Shown: piece by piece, positions 10,101-22,507 of the stretch
Position numbering within the stretch: the stretch's first letter is position 1
How the letters are laid out: every line of letters begins with the position of its first letter
Assembly (NCBI GenBank): GCA_947568835.1
Contig: OX387605.1
Location: 19,472,418 to 19,536,417 of the forward strand
Direction: 5' to 3'
DNA length: 64,000 nucleotides
From: Protonemura montana
Lineage: Eukaryota > Arthropoda > Insecta > Plecoptera > Nemouridae
The notes under the pieces: generated by a model
What the model saw: the letters and a program-made list of their open reading frames with translations, nothing else
Databases searched by the model: none
What the model was told of the DNA's origin: nothing
Made by a program: the position numbers and the translations under genes

Positions 10101-12035
10101 GTGAAGAGCTCAAGTAGTCTTCAATCCTCCGCTTCTGAAGTTTTTGCTTTCTTTTGCCATGCAATTAAAGTTGAATTGTAACTTCTTAGAATTACCATGT
10201 TGATGTTCTTTGAAAGTTTGAACAGCTTAAAGACGTTGAAAAATTATTTCCAAAAGCAAGTTAAATAGTCACAATTTAATTGATCAAAAAACTTTCTCCT
10301 TATCCACATTCTCTGTTTGTCCCCCACAGAACCCGTTTCGAAACGTGTGAGCACCTACCGCCAGGTGGCCTCGTCAACGCGATCCCGCCCTGCCGGACCA
10401 ACCAGGCCTGCACCCACACCTTCGGGGGCATCCAACCCGGTCCGAGCTGCTCCTCGCGCCCCTCAGAATATTCCGCGGGGGAGTATCCGTGCACCACCGC
10501 CCCCAAGCGATCCCGCGCCCCCAAACCAGCCTACCGTGCGACAGGGGCAGGGCTTCCGACTACCCTCCATACAAGCTGCCCCCAACGTTGGGCACCAACG
10601 AGGCAAACAAGCCGATCCCAGTTTCATGCGGACACCAGAAGCAGGTGTTGCAGGGTCAGTCTCTGAGCTTTTGTTTGTATTAAGTGTTCACTTCTGTGTG
10701 TTTTTCATGATCTTAATCTAATCTACCAATGATTTTTAGCTCATAACATTTCAGATTTAATGTTTAGCAACAGCAAAGCACGTTCGTTTAAGTCTTCTTA
10801 AAGCTATTCTTGCATGTCACATGAAGCAGATTACTTTTTTTTTAAACCATTCACGTGTGTATCAAATGTCTCCTGTGTAATTGTTCAATTAGCAGCACTT
10901 GAGCATAATTGTGGTGCTGTTACAAGTCTTTTCTTGATGGTTTTCAATCACAGGGGTGTGCAGTGAGATTATGCTGGGTATGCGGCGTAATCTTGTAGTG
11001 GGTATAAGCTGCATCCCCAATCTTAGGTTACAGAGGCGTTTCCAAAACAAATCTGGGAAATACAATTCAACCACCAGTGGTTTAGTTAGTCAATTAAACC
11101 GGTGTTTTAAAGATGAGAGCATACCCACTTTCTTACCCCACTGCATGCCCCTGTTCAATCAATAACTTTGCATTTGCTCTATTGCAAGTTCATATTTCAT
11201 GTCCCATATATAACTGTCTACATCACTTACAAATCATGTAATCACAATACTGATGAGTGATGAGCACTACCTTAGAGAACCAATGCAAACCTGGTGGAGC
11301 CTTACTAAGCGAGCTTTAAGCCTGCACCGAAGCATACCAGTTAACACCCTCATTAGTAATTTAATTTGGCATTCATCTACTCACATTACAAGTGAGTGTA
11401 GATTCTCTGCTTGGTTTTCCAACTAATTCTTGTCAATGTGCCTCCTTTCTAAATCAGGGTAAAACGAGCCAGTAGAAGTTCGGGAGGTGCTAAGCCAGTT
11501 CCAGGCGGGGGGAAACCTAGACCGCCAGTCCAAGTGAAACCTGCGATGCCGAAGCTGGTTGCCATTTACGACTACATAGCCCAAGACTTGGACGAGATAT
11601 CTTTCAAAGAGGGTGCCATCATCGAGTTGCTGCAAGAGCGTACGTTTTATGCAAGATTAACTGCTTCCTATATTTCTTACTTTGTCTTCATGTATGCTGG
11701 TACAATAATACGATAATTTTATGAGAAAAGGACAGCCACCCAAGTTTCTTTATCCGTACCTTTTCTTTCAGATATCTTTCCAGACCAGTATATTCTCAAG
11801 ACCTGCATTCCTTATACCTGCATTTTATTATCAAAACCCAAGTTTGAAAATAGAATATCTATTCTATATTTAGAGCCTTCCGCACTTACGCATTGGTAAT
11901 CCCAGAAGTGAATATTCGACACCAATCAGAAACTAATCTGACTGTCATAATATTTCAGATGATGGCGGATGGTGGCAAGGACGTATAGGAACAAAAGTTG
12001 GACTCCTACCGGCCAACTACGTCAAGAAAATGTGA
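7163..12035 (+). CDS. Long-tailed class I myosin (Myo1e/Myo1f-like), 3' seven exons; 5' part outside window
   Basis: This is an actin-based, membrane-binding motor. Coding exons are 7163-7500, 7889-8321, 9036-9156, 9244-9855, 10330-10654, 11458-11639 and 11959-12035 (TGA at 12033). All junctions are GT-AG, the reading frame runs through every one, and together they encode 695 residues. Residues 1-257 of this fragment are the end of the motor: they include [19 protein letters not shown], then [13 protein letters not shown] and [20 protein letters not shown] before the converter. An IQ motif ([15 protein letters not shown]) lies near 272-287. The basic TH1 lipid-binding tail spans about 298-490 ([34 protein letters not shown]). 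A Pro/Gly/Ala-rich TH2 follows at about 500-640. A C-terminal SH3 domain spans 642-693 ([20 protein letters not shown]). The order motor-IQ-TH1-TH2-SH3 is that of Myo1e/Myo1f, which act in endocytosis and cortical actin. The first roughly 400 motor residues (P-loop, switches, TEDS site) are absent from the window. The second intron carries a SINE. Confidence 0.95.
8575..8985 (+). mobile_element. 5S rRNA-derived SINE in myosin intron (copy 2, with head)
   Basis: Bases about 8582-8650 resemble the internal promoter part of a 5S rRNA gene: GGTTCCCATGAGATCACCGA, then TGTTAAGCAA, and the later GGTATTGGATGGGTGACC (canonical 5S has GATCACCGAAGTTAAGCA and TTGGATGGGTGACC). A unique body follows, then a short CATCATCATC run and a tail ending ACAAATCAATCA. 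This architecture is that of 5S-derived (SINE3-type) elements transcribed by Pol III. It lies in the intron between myosin exons 8321 and 9036, in the same orientation, ending about 50 bp before the acceptor. Confidence 0.8.
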
Positions 12036-13314
12036 AACATTCCTTCCAAAGAACCAAGCTCTCTGGGAATTATCAGAAAACCACTAATCATTTGTATTAC
12101 CTACTTATATGTTTTTAGGAGTCAAGTTTTGTTATTACTGTTATTAAAAAGATAATGTGGCACCTGTAATGTGGCATTAATAGTTTTTTAAATGATGTAC
12201 ATCATTTTTGCCTTAAACACTAATAACAGTTGCCTTTTATAATTTTTATGCTTATTTATTTTAATTGTTAGTAACTTTGACAGTTAATGCAAAGCTTGTT
12301 GCATTGCAGTACTGTTAGGTAGTTGAATGATAAATACAAGCAATACAAATGTTATAAGCCTAAGGTATTACAAATTTACTAATAGTTACCATTGTTCGTT
12401 ACGTTGATATCCTTTTTGGACTGATGAGAGAAGAAATGTATCCATTGGATCGTTCCGTGGATACTCTTAAATTTGTCTTGTGAAAATAACCACTTATATG
12501 CCTGGTTATGAATCACAAAATAATTTAGGGTCATTAAGTGTGCTTCCATCCAAAAAAGACAACCAAAGTTTTGTAGGATCAGATGCAACATTTACCTCGC
12601 TTACTAAGTCACCGAATTAACGTATGTTGTGAGAAACTTTATTAATAAGTAATGATACAATAACAGACCAACCAAGGTCAAAAAACTAGGTGCCGTATCA
12701 ACCTCATCTTTGTTGCACCCTTACTTCACATGCAATGGAAGGGTTTTACTTGCATTTTAAAATGAGCATAATAAACATAGGTTTCCAAGCAGACTTGGCT
12801 TCTTCCTTTCAATTGGCATTCATCTCATCCACTCCATGGTCCTTTACTGAATTGCTAGATCATCAAATGTACTCTCTCTGATACAAGGATTTCTACAAGA
12901 CCAACACGGAGCGTTGGTGTTCGGTCAAAGTCCGGTAGGCACAATGATCAGCCAAGGCAAGTTACTGATAAGACATTGACAAAACAGGATGGAAAGAAGG
13001 AAGCAAAGGAAATCTAGGGCAAAGAAAAAAAGCAGCCAAATTAAAGTTGCAAAGAAATTGATTTATCTTTATCGATAATTAAAACAATGATTATTGTGGT
13101 CACACGCCGTTACTGTTTTTTCGCCCCAATTATTACCATACCTTAAAACTTAATTCATAACTCAATTCTTCAACTTTAATGCTTCATCAACATTACAAAA
13201 TGCAATATTTAGGTTAAGCCCAAGTATAATTATATTGTAATAATAAAATATTGTGGAAATAAGCGCATCGTAGCTCTCAAACTCGCCAACATATATTAGA
13301 CAATATATATTATC
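12036..13314. other. Intergenic region between convergent myosin and CNBP genes
   Basis: The two genes end toward each other, so this 1.3 kb holds both 3' untranslated regions. Candidate poly(A) hexamers include ATTAAA near 12141 and AATAAA near 12770 for the + strand gene, and ATTAAA on the - strand near 13180 for the CNBP gene. I see no further gene here. Confidence 0.5.
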
Positions 13315-14304
13315 CTAGTTATCCCGCTCCTCATCGCAGTCACGGCTTATGTGCCCACTCTTTCCACACCTGTAACAATTGTTATTCCTTCCCGACGACC
13401 CATCGGGACAGTCCCGGGAAATATGCCCGGGTTGGTTACAGTTGTAACACGACCCGCCTCGACCGCCGCCTCCACCACCGCCGCCGCCTCCCCTAGACGA
13501 CTCAGGACAATCACGCGAAATGTGACCAGGCTGGTTGCAATTGTAGCACGACTGCGACCCTCGTCCTCCACCGCCACCACTCCTCATGGACTGGGGGCAA
13601 TCACGCGAGATGTGCCCCTGCTGGTTGCAATTGTAGCACGACTGGGAAGAGCCTCCACGGCCACCTCCACGCGGAGCTTCGGGGCAGTCACGCGAGATGT
13701 GGCCGGTTTCATTGCAGTTGTAGCAAGACTGCGAGGAGCCCCCGCGGCCGCCGCCTCGAGAAGACTCGGGGCACTCACGGGAAATGTGCCCGGTCTTGTT
13801 GCAGTTGTAGCAGGTCGGTCCTCCACCGCTGCCAGACTCGGTGCAATCACGGGCAAAGTGGCCAGAGCCATTGCACTTATAGCACTTGCTGTCGCCTCCA
13901 CGGCCACCTCCGCCGACGCTACCACCTAAACAATGATTGAATGTGTTAACTGCGGAGAATAGCATCCCTTCTAGGAATCCGTACAAGCAACGAATCACAT
14001 CGAAGTAATGGGAAGATGGTAAAGACCTCTCAATTAGCGGCAAAAGCCGGATTAAGCGAGACGCACATGTGGGGTTATGTGGAGACAAAAAAAGGTAAAT
14101 AATTAGGAAAACTAGACTTAAGAAATAAAAAAATATGCCACAAAGTAAATTGTCGCGTGTCCGCAAACGTGGGTCTAAATATATCACAAAACATTTACAT
14201 TATCGGCGTGGATCAAAATAGGCGTAAGTATTTCTCTCACCTTCGGGGCATTCTCGTGCGAAATGACCGCTGTTGTTGCACTTGTAACATATACTTGAAC
14301 TCAT
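13315..14304 (-). CDS. CNBP/HEXBP-like CCHC zinc-knuckle protein, two exons
   Basis: A single-stranded nucleic-acid-binding protein of the CNBP/Gis2/HEXBP family, which act in translation control and mRNA metabolism. Exon 1 is 14304-14241 (ATG in the context AAACAATGAG, donor GTGAGA). Exon 2 is 13925-13315 (acceptor TTGTTTAG). The split codon is G|GT, giving 224 residues. There are eight CX2CX4HX4C knuckles: one in exon 1 (CYKCNNSGHFAREC), the next CYKCNGSGHFARDC, then six of the CYNCNxxGHISRDC type, the last being CYRCGKSGHISRDC. All eight keep every zinc ligand. Linkers are Gly/Arg/Ser-rich with RGG-like patches such as GGGGRGG, and the protein ends DEERDN. Vertebrate CNBP has seven knuckles and one RGG box, so this member has one knuckle more and Gly-rich linkers between most of them. 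The repeated DNA keeps the antisense strand open, but no gene is expected there. Confidence 0.93.
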
Positions 14305-14620
14305 TGTTTAGATTATCGTTAAACTTTTCGTAAAATAAAAGTTCGTTTAGCCGTAACAACCAACCCGATGACCGCAGATACACACACCCGCCTCACGACG
14401 CGATCGGAATATTGTAAAAGAAGGAAGAGCGGGGAATCGAGGAGGCTCACAGGCTTGCGGCGTCGTGGAACTTCCGCTAACAGCCGAGCGCTAATCGCGC
14501 AGCGCGCTCTGCAAAGTGTAGCCGCTCCCTAGCGCGTGCCCGCAATAGTTTCATACTTCTTTATCGGCCCAGCTCGATTTCTGAAGGTGCTTGAAATCGT
14601 CATGTGCTGTTCGGGGTGCC
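14305..14620 (-). promoter_or_regulatory. Likely 5' UTR and promoter region of the CNBP-like gene
   Basis: Immediately upstream of the CNBP start, base composition rises sharply in G+C and CpG (for example GCGCAGCGCGC near 14495-14506, and ACGACGCGATCGG near 14396). Composition falls back to AT-rich beyond about 14620. I place the promoter here from position and composition only; no TATA box stands out. Confidence 0.4.
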
Positions 14621-16757
14621 TAGCTAGCAAGGTAAACTAAACCGGTACTTTCAAAAAATCCCCCGAATTCGAATTAAAATTAGTGCACAATTATATGGAA
14701 GGCTGTGAAACTAAACCTTTCATATAAATGTATCTCTAGTCGAAAAGTTAGTCAACGGCTTTGTCCTGACATGAAAATTGAGCCATGTCTAAATAACCTA
14801 AAGCTGCAACTATTGATAAAGGACAGCTCTTCTACAACCCCTTTTATCGGGGCCTGCCACTCTCGCTCGGTAAGTTTTGTACTCTCCTTACACCTTTCCG
14901 ATCAACATATTCGTTTTCTTATTATTGATAGTTATATTAATTAAAGTTATTGCATCTGGCTAGATGAAGTGTATGTAGGTGGACATATCACTAAAATTGA
15001 CAAGCCATTGTTTGATCAGAGCAAGATACATAATTTTTTTTGTGGTAGCGAACTTGCTTTCATCAAATTATTGACGCAGTCAGGTCTCTCATTGTCATTG
15101 GTATAAGGTAACAAACCATCACTGCCTTTTCTGTTGTTTTTTCTGCCGATTTCAAGGGCGGTAAAACTCACGTATCACCTCAAATCGCTCAGTGGTGAGT
15201 TCAGTAAGTACCGTGTGTAGAGAGAGAGAGAGCTTGCACTCAGATTGGTGGATCGGTGGTAAATGAAGCTACAATATGTTACACCACAATCATCGGTTAT
15301 CTCGCTCTCTGCCTTTTAGGGCATAGGTACCAATGCATGTGCGTGCTCGTTAATTCTTGAATACCAATGAATCGACACCTAAGTTGATGTATCAACTACC
15401 ATTTCTGAGCTTTAAAATAATGTTTTCACTATCATTATGAAAAAAAAATAAAAAAATATGAGGTAATGCTCTTATACCATCTTGCACTAAGAGTACTGAG
15501 TTCAGCCTAGAAAAAGGGTTGAAATTTGTTTTAAAAAGTGATCAATTATGAACATTATTTTGATCTTTGTGATTGCGATGTCTTACCCTTTGAGTTTGTC
15601 AGTGACTAGGTACTAAAACAGCACTAGATAAAACCAAATGAACAGAAATTCCTTTTGACGACTGTCCATTTGTGGGTGGCAGTGAATTAAAAGGTGACTT
15701 TGGTGATGAAACGATTCAATTTTGCTATAAACACAAGCGACAGGGTGGTAGACATTAGAGAAATTGAATTGAATTGCAGTGAACGAAGAGCATTGGGGTA
15801 AACTAGTGTAGGAGCTTCATGAAGACATTTATTTTTGTTTGTTTATTTATGTTTATTTTATATTATCTATTTTTTCTATAATATGTTCATACTAATTTTA
15901 AATTATTATGCGATATTAATTCGAAATTAATGATTTTTGAAGCATATCTTATATTTTTTTATTGAATGTGGTTAACATGCTTGCTGCATGGTGGTGTTCA
16001 TGTATTACCATCCCATAGGCGTGGGAGGGTTGGGGATAAAAATTGGGTAAACATAATTTTGTGTTTGCCATTCAATACGCATTAAACCCAAATATAAGTT
16101 TTAAATAATGCTATGCCTCGGAAAGTAGAACCACGAAATTTTTCCGAAGACCTCATCCAATTGATAGCCGGCTTTGGAGCAGGTAGTAAAAATTTGTACA
16201 CTTATTTTTCTTTTCAAAACCAGGAATTATTCTTTTACTAAATTATCTTTTAATCACTGTCAGCACGGTTTTTAAACAAGTAGGTTCTCCTGACAATTTA
16301 TCGAAGTATGTAGCTCACATAATGTTTTCACATAACAGGAAGGAATTTTCAACATCGTATTTTTATCAAAGGTAAATCCTTCTTCTGGTATTCATACTCA
16401 CACCTACTAATTTAGCGGCTCTTGCAAGTAAACCGGGCTCTCTCCCTCTTAACCAACTCCTGCTTTTCTGAACTTTCTCCAAAACAAAAATTAAATTTCT
16501 GTTGAACTACGTTGGCTCAGCTCGTATTGTTGCATGCAAGTGAATTGTGCATTTGTTCAGACCAAAATTTAGTAACTGACCAACGGAAAAGAGGTGATAA
16601 CGAATAGTTAGATGTATTTTATCATTATGAACACTATTACCGTCTCAAAAATTGATGCCGAAACTGGTCATCATGAGCCCATCACCCCGCGCATTGCAAG
16701 CGTTTGAAATTTGTGTAATTTTGCAAATAAACAGTTAGTGATATTTTTTCAGAATGT

Positions 16758-16783
16758 TCAGAAATGAGAATTCTCATTTCTGA
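16758..16783. repeat. 26-bp perfect palindrome
   Basis: The half-site TCAGAAATGAGAA is followed directly by its exact reverse complement, with no spacer. Two diverged partial copies of the half (CAGAATG just before, TGAGAATCATCTCTGAGA just after) flank it. It may be a dimer-binding site or an extruding hairpin. Confidence 0.8.
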
Positions 16784-17667
16784 GAATCATCTCTGAGATT
16801 GGAAATAGATTTTAATGGTAATGCTATAGGGTTGTGGCTTTTCCGTTAAAGAAAGGAAAGGTTTTACCCATTTCATGTATGGATGACAGGTGGGTACAAT
16901 TGGTCGATAGGTAACCAACTCGGTGAGATGGGTTCCATCGATACCCACTGATAATAAACAATCACAATCAATTCCTGTCTGGCTCTTTCAACCAGAACGC
17001 AAAGAAATCATCACGTATGCAAACGGTACGCTTCATTCGCAACTAAAATGAGTTAATAAATTAGAATCAAACAGTTGAAATTAACAAAATAATTCAACAA
17101 TTACACGCGCACTCACTCGCAAATCGCAATTGAACCAACTAACCACTTAATATGTACCTGAGTGATATTCATTAATCTTATAATTTACAACCCCACGGTC
17201 GACAAGTTTCCATGTCCACGGTCGTCGAACAAACCAATTCCTATCACACCGCCAATACTCAACCTCAACCAAACTGAAACCCGGCACTCAATTCCCTTGT
17301 CCCGTGCCGCCAAGTCCAAATCCAGGCACTCCGTCAATACCAGACAAACCAAAAACACAGTTTCATTTCAGTTGCCGTTTCGCGACCACAGATTAACGAA
17401 TCAACGTGTGTTTTTTTTTTCGCTTTTGAATTTCCCATTGAATTTGTGAAAATTTAATCTAACCCAAGTTTGTCGAATCGTGAACAACACAATTTTATTT
17501 TCTAATCAAACTCTGCTGCAAACATGTGTATGTGTATATATGGTGCACGACATCAAGATATCGTGCTAGTACATGCATTACTCTAATTGTTTAGCGATTG
17601 TGTTTATTGTACAATCAATCATTTAATTCAGGTACAGCACCATGGTATGTTCTGTCATGTACACTGC

Positions 17668-17688
17668 ATGTCATGGAAGTCATGACAT
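17668..17688. repeat. Small hairpin, 8-bp arms
   Basis: Arms ATGTCATG and CATGACAT around a 5-base loop. Function unknown. Confidence 0.6.
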
Positions 17689-18657
17689 ATGTTTCACTAG
17701 ATTGGTTGCTCAGTCTTCGCTGCAGAGAACAAGCATTTTAGAAAAACAAGGTTAATTTGGTTTAACGTTAAATTAGATTTGTTACTTGTTTATGGTTGTT
17801 CCTCAAGGGAGGTATAAAATTAATTTCCAAGATATCTGTCATAACAGAGTCTTGTTTAATCAATTAACATTAAAGGATGAATGACCTTTCATTTTGAGAT
17901 TAGAATTGAATCGGTGTACTTTGTTACAACGCCCATTTATGATGGGTTGATGTGCCAGTGTTATTTACAATGCTTTTCGATGGATATGGATGGACGTTGA
18001 TTAACGATGCATGAAATGCAAGCTTAATTAGTTTGTCGTAATTGATGAATAGTGCAGATCGTAAAACTGCATACTACCCACGAATTGCATTTTAAAGTCA
18101 CCAAGTTTAGTGCAGTCTCATGGGTTTTGACGCACGTGAATCGATGATACACATCATATTGGGACGGCATGCGCACTCTGATAAGCAGTAAACCAGAGGG
18201 CAAATGCACCGGATAAATTTGTAGAAATCGATGATTCGTTGTCGTTTATTTGCCAGTTTAGTTTCCTGTTCTCGGAGTTAATAAAAGTTACTGTTATTTG
18301 CAAACTGGCAAAATTCAAGCCGATCCTCGGCCAGGGCATAAACCCTACGTTGGTCCTGCGCCCCATGGCTTTACGAACTCAAAAACTGTCTCAAATTATT
18401 TTGTTTTTGAGGCCCATGACTAATTTAAACTACTTTCAAGATATTGCCGGTGCATCAATATACTTGTGCTGTTTGTGCTTATACCAAAATGTCATTCGTT
18501 TCGATTACGTCCATCGCGGATGGGCAGTCCAATCATGACTGTTTGCTTATTTGTCTGTCAATTATGAACACTGGACATAGAATTTAGACACATTGTCATA
18601 TATATTAATATAAACATATACACATACATTAAATAAAAAAACTGAGTACAGTATGGC

Positions 18658-18769
18658 GCCTTTCGAGGAAATTACCTTCGAGGAAGGTCCTACTAGAGGA
18701 GGTTCCCTTCGAGGTTGAGCCTTCCTTTGAGGAGGTAGCTTTCTAGGAGATGCCCTTCGAAGAGGAGCA
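18658..18769. repeat. Degenerate 15-bp minisatellite (TTCGAGGAA units)
   Basis: Seven units with the core TTCGAGG or a one- to two-base variant start near 18662, 18677, 18692, 18708, 18726, 18741 and 18756, so the period is 15-16 bp with one 18-bp step. The stretch is far richer in G and C than its surroundings. Neither strand gives a convincing protein. Confidence 0.6.
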
Positions 18770-19709
18770 AGGAAATAATGTACCAAATATGTTTGACGAA
18801 CCTAATTAGCCAACATCGATGCAAAATGCTTTCTGGTTGGCACATGTACTCTGTATATCTGCATAGTTTTCTGCCTACAGAGCAGAGACGCTAGGCGTAA
18901 AACACATATAGGTGAATTCCTAGCTCTTGATTTGCGAAATCTAAGGCATCATAAGAGCCCGACAATATCTACGCTAGATTTCCGCAAGAGATCAAATTCA
19001 CGTGCGTGCCCAGGGACAAAAGCTAATTACAACCCACAGGGAATATATTTAGGTAGGTTTCATATAATTTCCAATTACCGGGTAATTATGATATCTCTGG
19101 GGTAGTGAGGGAAATTTCGGGAGTGAAATTGCCCATGCTTGTGGTGGGTTGTATACGTGAGTTGCACATTTTCGAGATCTTTCTTAAAAGAAATAGGGAC
19201 ATAAACGTATGAAGCGTTCAAAGCATGGAAAGTCTCAGGGCAAATAACAAGACGAAATAAAGTTCAAAGAAGAATTATTTTATATTGAAAAGTGTAGTAG
19301 CGTTGCTAACTTTACTTCGAAATTTTTTTACGAATGTTTTAAAGACATGCAGGAAAACTTAGTTGAGATTTTTTCCCTCTGTAAGAAAAACTTGTATCAA
19401 AGAGAGAAAGGAGAACGGCATAGAGTTTTCTAAAAAATTTCCCTCGACATACTTTATATTTTTGGAGTGCATCCTCTGTTCTTAAATTTCTCTCGTTCTC
19501 TGAAAATATTGTACCTACTTTGCCCCGAGAAAATTTTGCAGAAGAGATTTGAAATGCAATCGCATTTCGAGCTGTTTTCATATATGAACTGGCAAACTTG
19601 CCGAATGTATTCGGAGAAAAGTTGTTCTATATAGAGGAACACAATATCCTATTTGGCTGGTATAAAGTTTGGTAGTACGTACTCATTGTACTGTCCGGGC
19701 CACAAGTTG

Positions 19710-19731
19710 AAGGTGCACGATGGTGCACCTT
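19710..19731. repeat. Small hairpin, 8-bp arms
   Basis: AAGGTGCA and TGCACCTT enclose the loop CGATGG. A further ATCGTGCAC copy lies just downstream near 19742. Possibly a dimer-binding site; no gene is near. Confidence 0.6.
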
Positions 19732-22507
19732 ATTTCCTTGCAATCGTGCACAATGGCCACAAAACCTTGCCAACTCTACGCTGCCCTGATTTATACGAAA
19801 GATTGCCGGAGAACATAAATTTTTTCCTATAGATGTCTTTCGATCAACACTTTAATTATGCACTACTTACTCGCTTATTTAAAAAGATAACAATCTCAGA
19901 GCACGAAACTGGCTCAAAAGCATATCAATAACTATCTTTCAATTACAATCCTCAAGTTCACTCGATATTTTTTTCAATCGTACCTGTTCCAAATAGAGGT
20001 GCATTCTAACAAATGATATAACATAAATTCAGCAAACTATTTTCTATACTACTGATGCTCTACTTCAATATGCAAGTTACTCGTAGCGATTCCAAATTAA
20101 ATGTAATTTTTTTTTTAATTCGGTTTCCAAATAAAGTTCTGGTTTCAAAATTGCGATCCTGTTTACTACCACCTATAAAAAGCAACAACTCACAACTATT
20201 CATTACTACACATGCTTGATAAAGCTGTTACTTCGTCGAACTACTAGTTAAATTCAATCAGAACAAAGCTATTATCTCAACATACGCTTCCAGGATAAGC
20301 TTAGTAGACCGAGTATTCATTTGTAAACATAGCATCAGTTAGCAATGGCATAATTCTGCAACGCGCACCATTGTATATTAGCTCAAACGTCGCTGCACTT
20401 CTCAGTTCTCGTTATGTTGCACACATGCATGTGTTGTCATAAGTGCAGTCTGGTGAGCAGCGAATATGAGATATTACCCAAAGATATTACTTTTTCTAGG
20501 ATTCATGTCATTGCTTGGATGGCAAACGATGGAGTTTCCACATGTTTGCGCTAATTAACCATCGCCCTCTTTTGATTTTGGCTAGTTTCTTTCAAAGCTT
20601 GAACTCTGCCATCATTGATTAGCGATGGAACTCAATTTTTCCATATTTGAAGTAATTTTTTTTACTCTCAATTGTGTAGCAAAAGAAGCAAATTCACAGC
20701 TTTTAAGTTCATTTGTTTGAGTAGGTGTGCTGCAAGCAAAATAAACCTCCAACCATATGACCCAAATTCAATAAAATATTTGAAAGGTTACAGCACGAAA
20801 TTGATTTCTTAAATTTCTAACTTGTTTGCCGTCATTGTAAAAACAATCGTTTTTGTAGTTTTTGCATTCTAATCGTTCATCTATCTTGCATGCTTGCTAA
20901 AACTGAACTTGACAATGTAAATTTGTGTGCCAAGTCAATATTTGCTCTAAAGTCATGCTTTCCTAAATGCTCGACGAATTTCCCTACATTCCTAAATCAA
21001 TAACCAATATGCAAATGGCTTCCCCGAGATGCACAATGCTACAGCTACGCGGACAATTCGGCATTCCTATATAATACTGCATCTTTAGATCACATTCCCA
21101 TTGCAAGCCTTTTGAAATCATCTACCACCGTATTGATTGTACACGATTAATATTGATATTGCACGTACATAAATAAGGACGTGATAGGTAGGTGTGGCAT
21201 TTGTTACGCCCCAAGCTTGATAGGGGATGCAAATGATGTTTTGATTGAATGATCATTTCCAGCAGTAAATTCTCATCATCGGTGATTATTCTGGTGCTGG
21301 ATATGTTACCGATTTAATCGTCACCAAAATACATTCAGAGAATATCAACGATCATTCTGTACCAATTCTGGCCAAAGCATTAGTCCCCGTAGTGATTTAG
21401 GCTTAAGATAAGAAAAATTACTTTTGTAAAAAGCAATTGGTGTGCTCTATGCATAAATATCTATTATTAGATTTTACATAAATTAGATCAACGATTGCTG
21501 TCTATAGGGAGTTAAAGATTTCTGTACGGAACGTAACCATCTTGTTTCAATTCATGCTCCTTAGGGCTGGTTACTTACATCACAGAAACTTACAGAGTCC
21601 TACTTTACCTACCTACTTTACTTTACATAGTCCTTGATTTAGGCTTGAGCTGTTCCACAATATTAAATTGATATCGATATTAAGGATGTGCAGACAGCGA
21701 TGGTAGAAAATATCCTCCAGCACATTGTTAATAATACATATTCTTGGCCATATGGGAATTTCATCCGTGTACGCTGCATTTAATCAAAAGTGTTTCGCTT
21801 ATAACTATCAATTAATTATGCTAATTGAACGTAGATGAATTGGAAACTGTAACTATTAGGAAGTTAATGATTTATGTACCGGTTCCTCAACTGTTTGCAT
21901 TGCTACATGCAATTGCACCCATTAACACAGTTAACTATTTGGCGCGGATTTGCGTACGATCTAATATATTATTATACATTTGGTTTAATTACAGTAATTG
22001 GAGGTGGTTTAAAAACGTAGTAAATTGTTATTTCTCGTTTAGCGTTGAAACCTATGAGATTGAGACAAATGTGTCTTTACCTTAAAGTGCGTGGATTCAC
22101 AAGTTTCGCACAAACGTCGATTTTAAAATGAACAGCAAAATAATTTCCACGGACTATAGACATGTTGATGTGATCTGATTCTGAGCCTTGAAGCTGCTAC
22201 CTAATGTTGCTGTAGTCGTCAGAAATGCATTAAAGAAAAATTTCACAGACAATCACTTTGGCACAAAAACATTACCTAAAAGAATTATCTACAAAACTTT
22301 CTTATAAATATCTTATAAGATGTTGTACCTGTGGTTTTATTTTTATTTTTTTTGCAAGTAGTACGGTACTTGGGATTCAAAGTCAAATCGCATCTTAAAT
22401 TTATTTTTAGCTAGCTTCGCAGCCCAACGAAAAGAAATTACCTAGAAAATGTTAAAACTATGAACATTTTTTTGAGTTTGTTTATTAATTATTATTATTT
22501 TCCACAG

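Larger units (their letters stand above)
14621..22507. other. Gene-poor AT-rich stretch
   Basis: No recognisable protein-coding gene or structural RNA was found. Contents worth noting are a 26-bp perfect palindrome (16758-16783), small hairpins (17668-17688, 19710-19731), a C-rich patch near 17200-17380, and a 15-bp degenerate minisatellite (18658-18769). Confidence 0.5.

Noticed and set aside
10280-10721. Overlapping frames of 128 and 74 codons around the proline-rich exon
   Set aside because: They are out-of-frame readings of the GC-rich TH2 exon; the true frame is fixed by the splice phases on both sides.
13351-13929. A 192-codon + strand reading frame opposite the CNBP-like gene
   Set aside because: It is the mirror of the repeated knuckle-coding DNA: Ala/Thr/Val-rich periodic sequence with no domain, while the - strand has eight intact knuckles and correct splicing.
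13926-14187. N-terminal extension of the CNBP-like frame running into its intron (includes a hydrophobic stretch FFYFLSLVFLIIYLFL)
   Set aside because: The acceptor TTGTTTAG and donor GTGAGA join exon 1, with its own knuckle, exactly in phase; the extension is AT-rich intron sequence open by chance.
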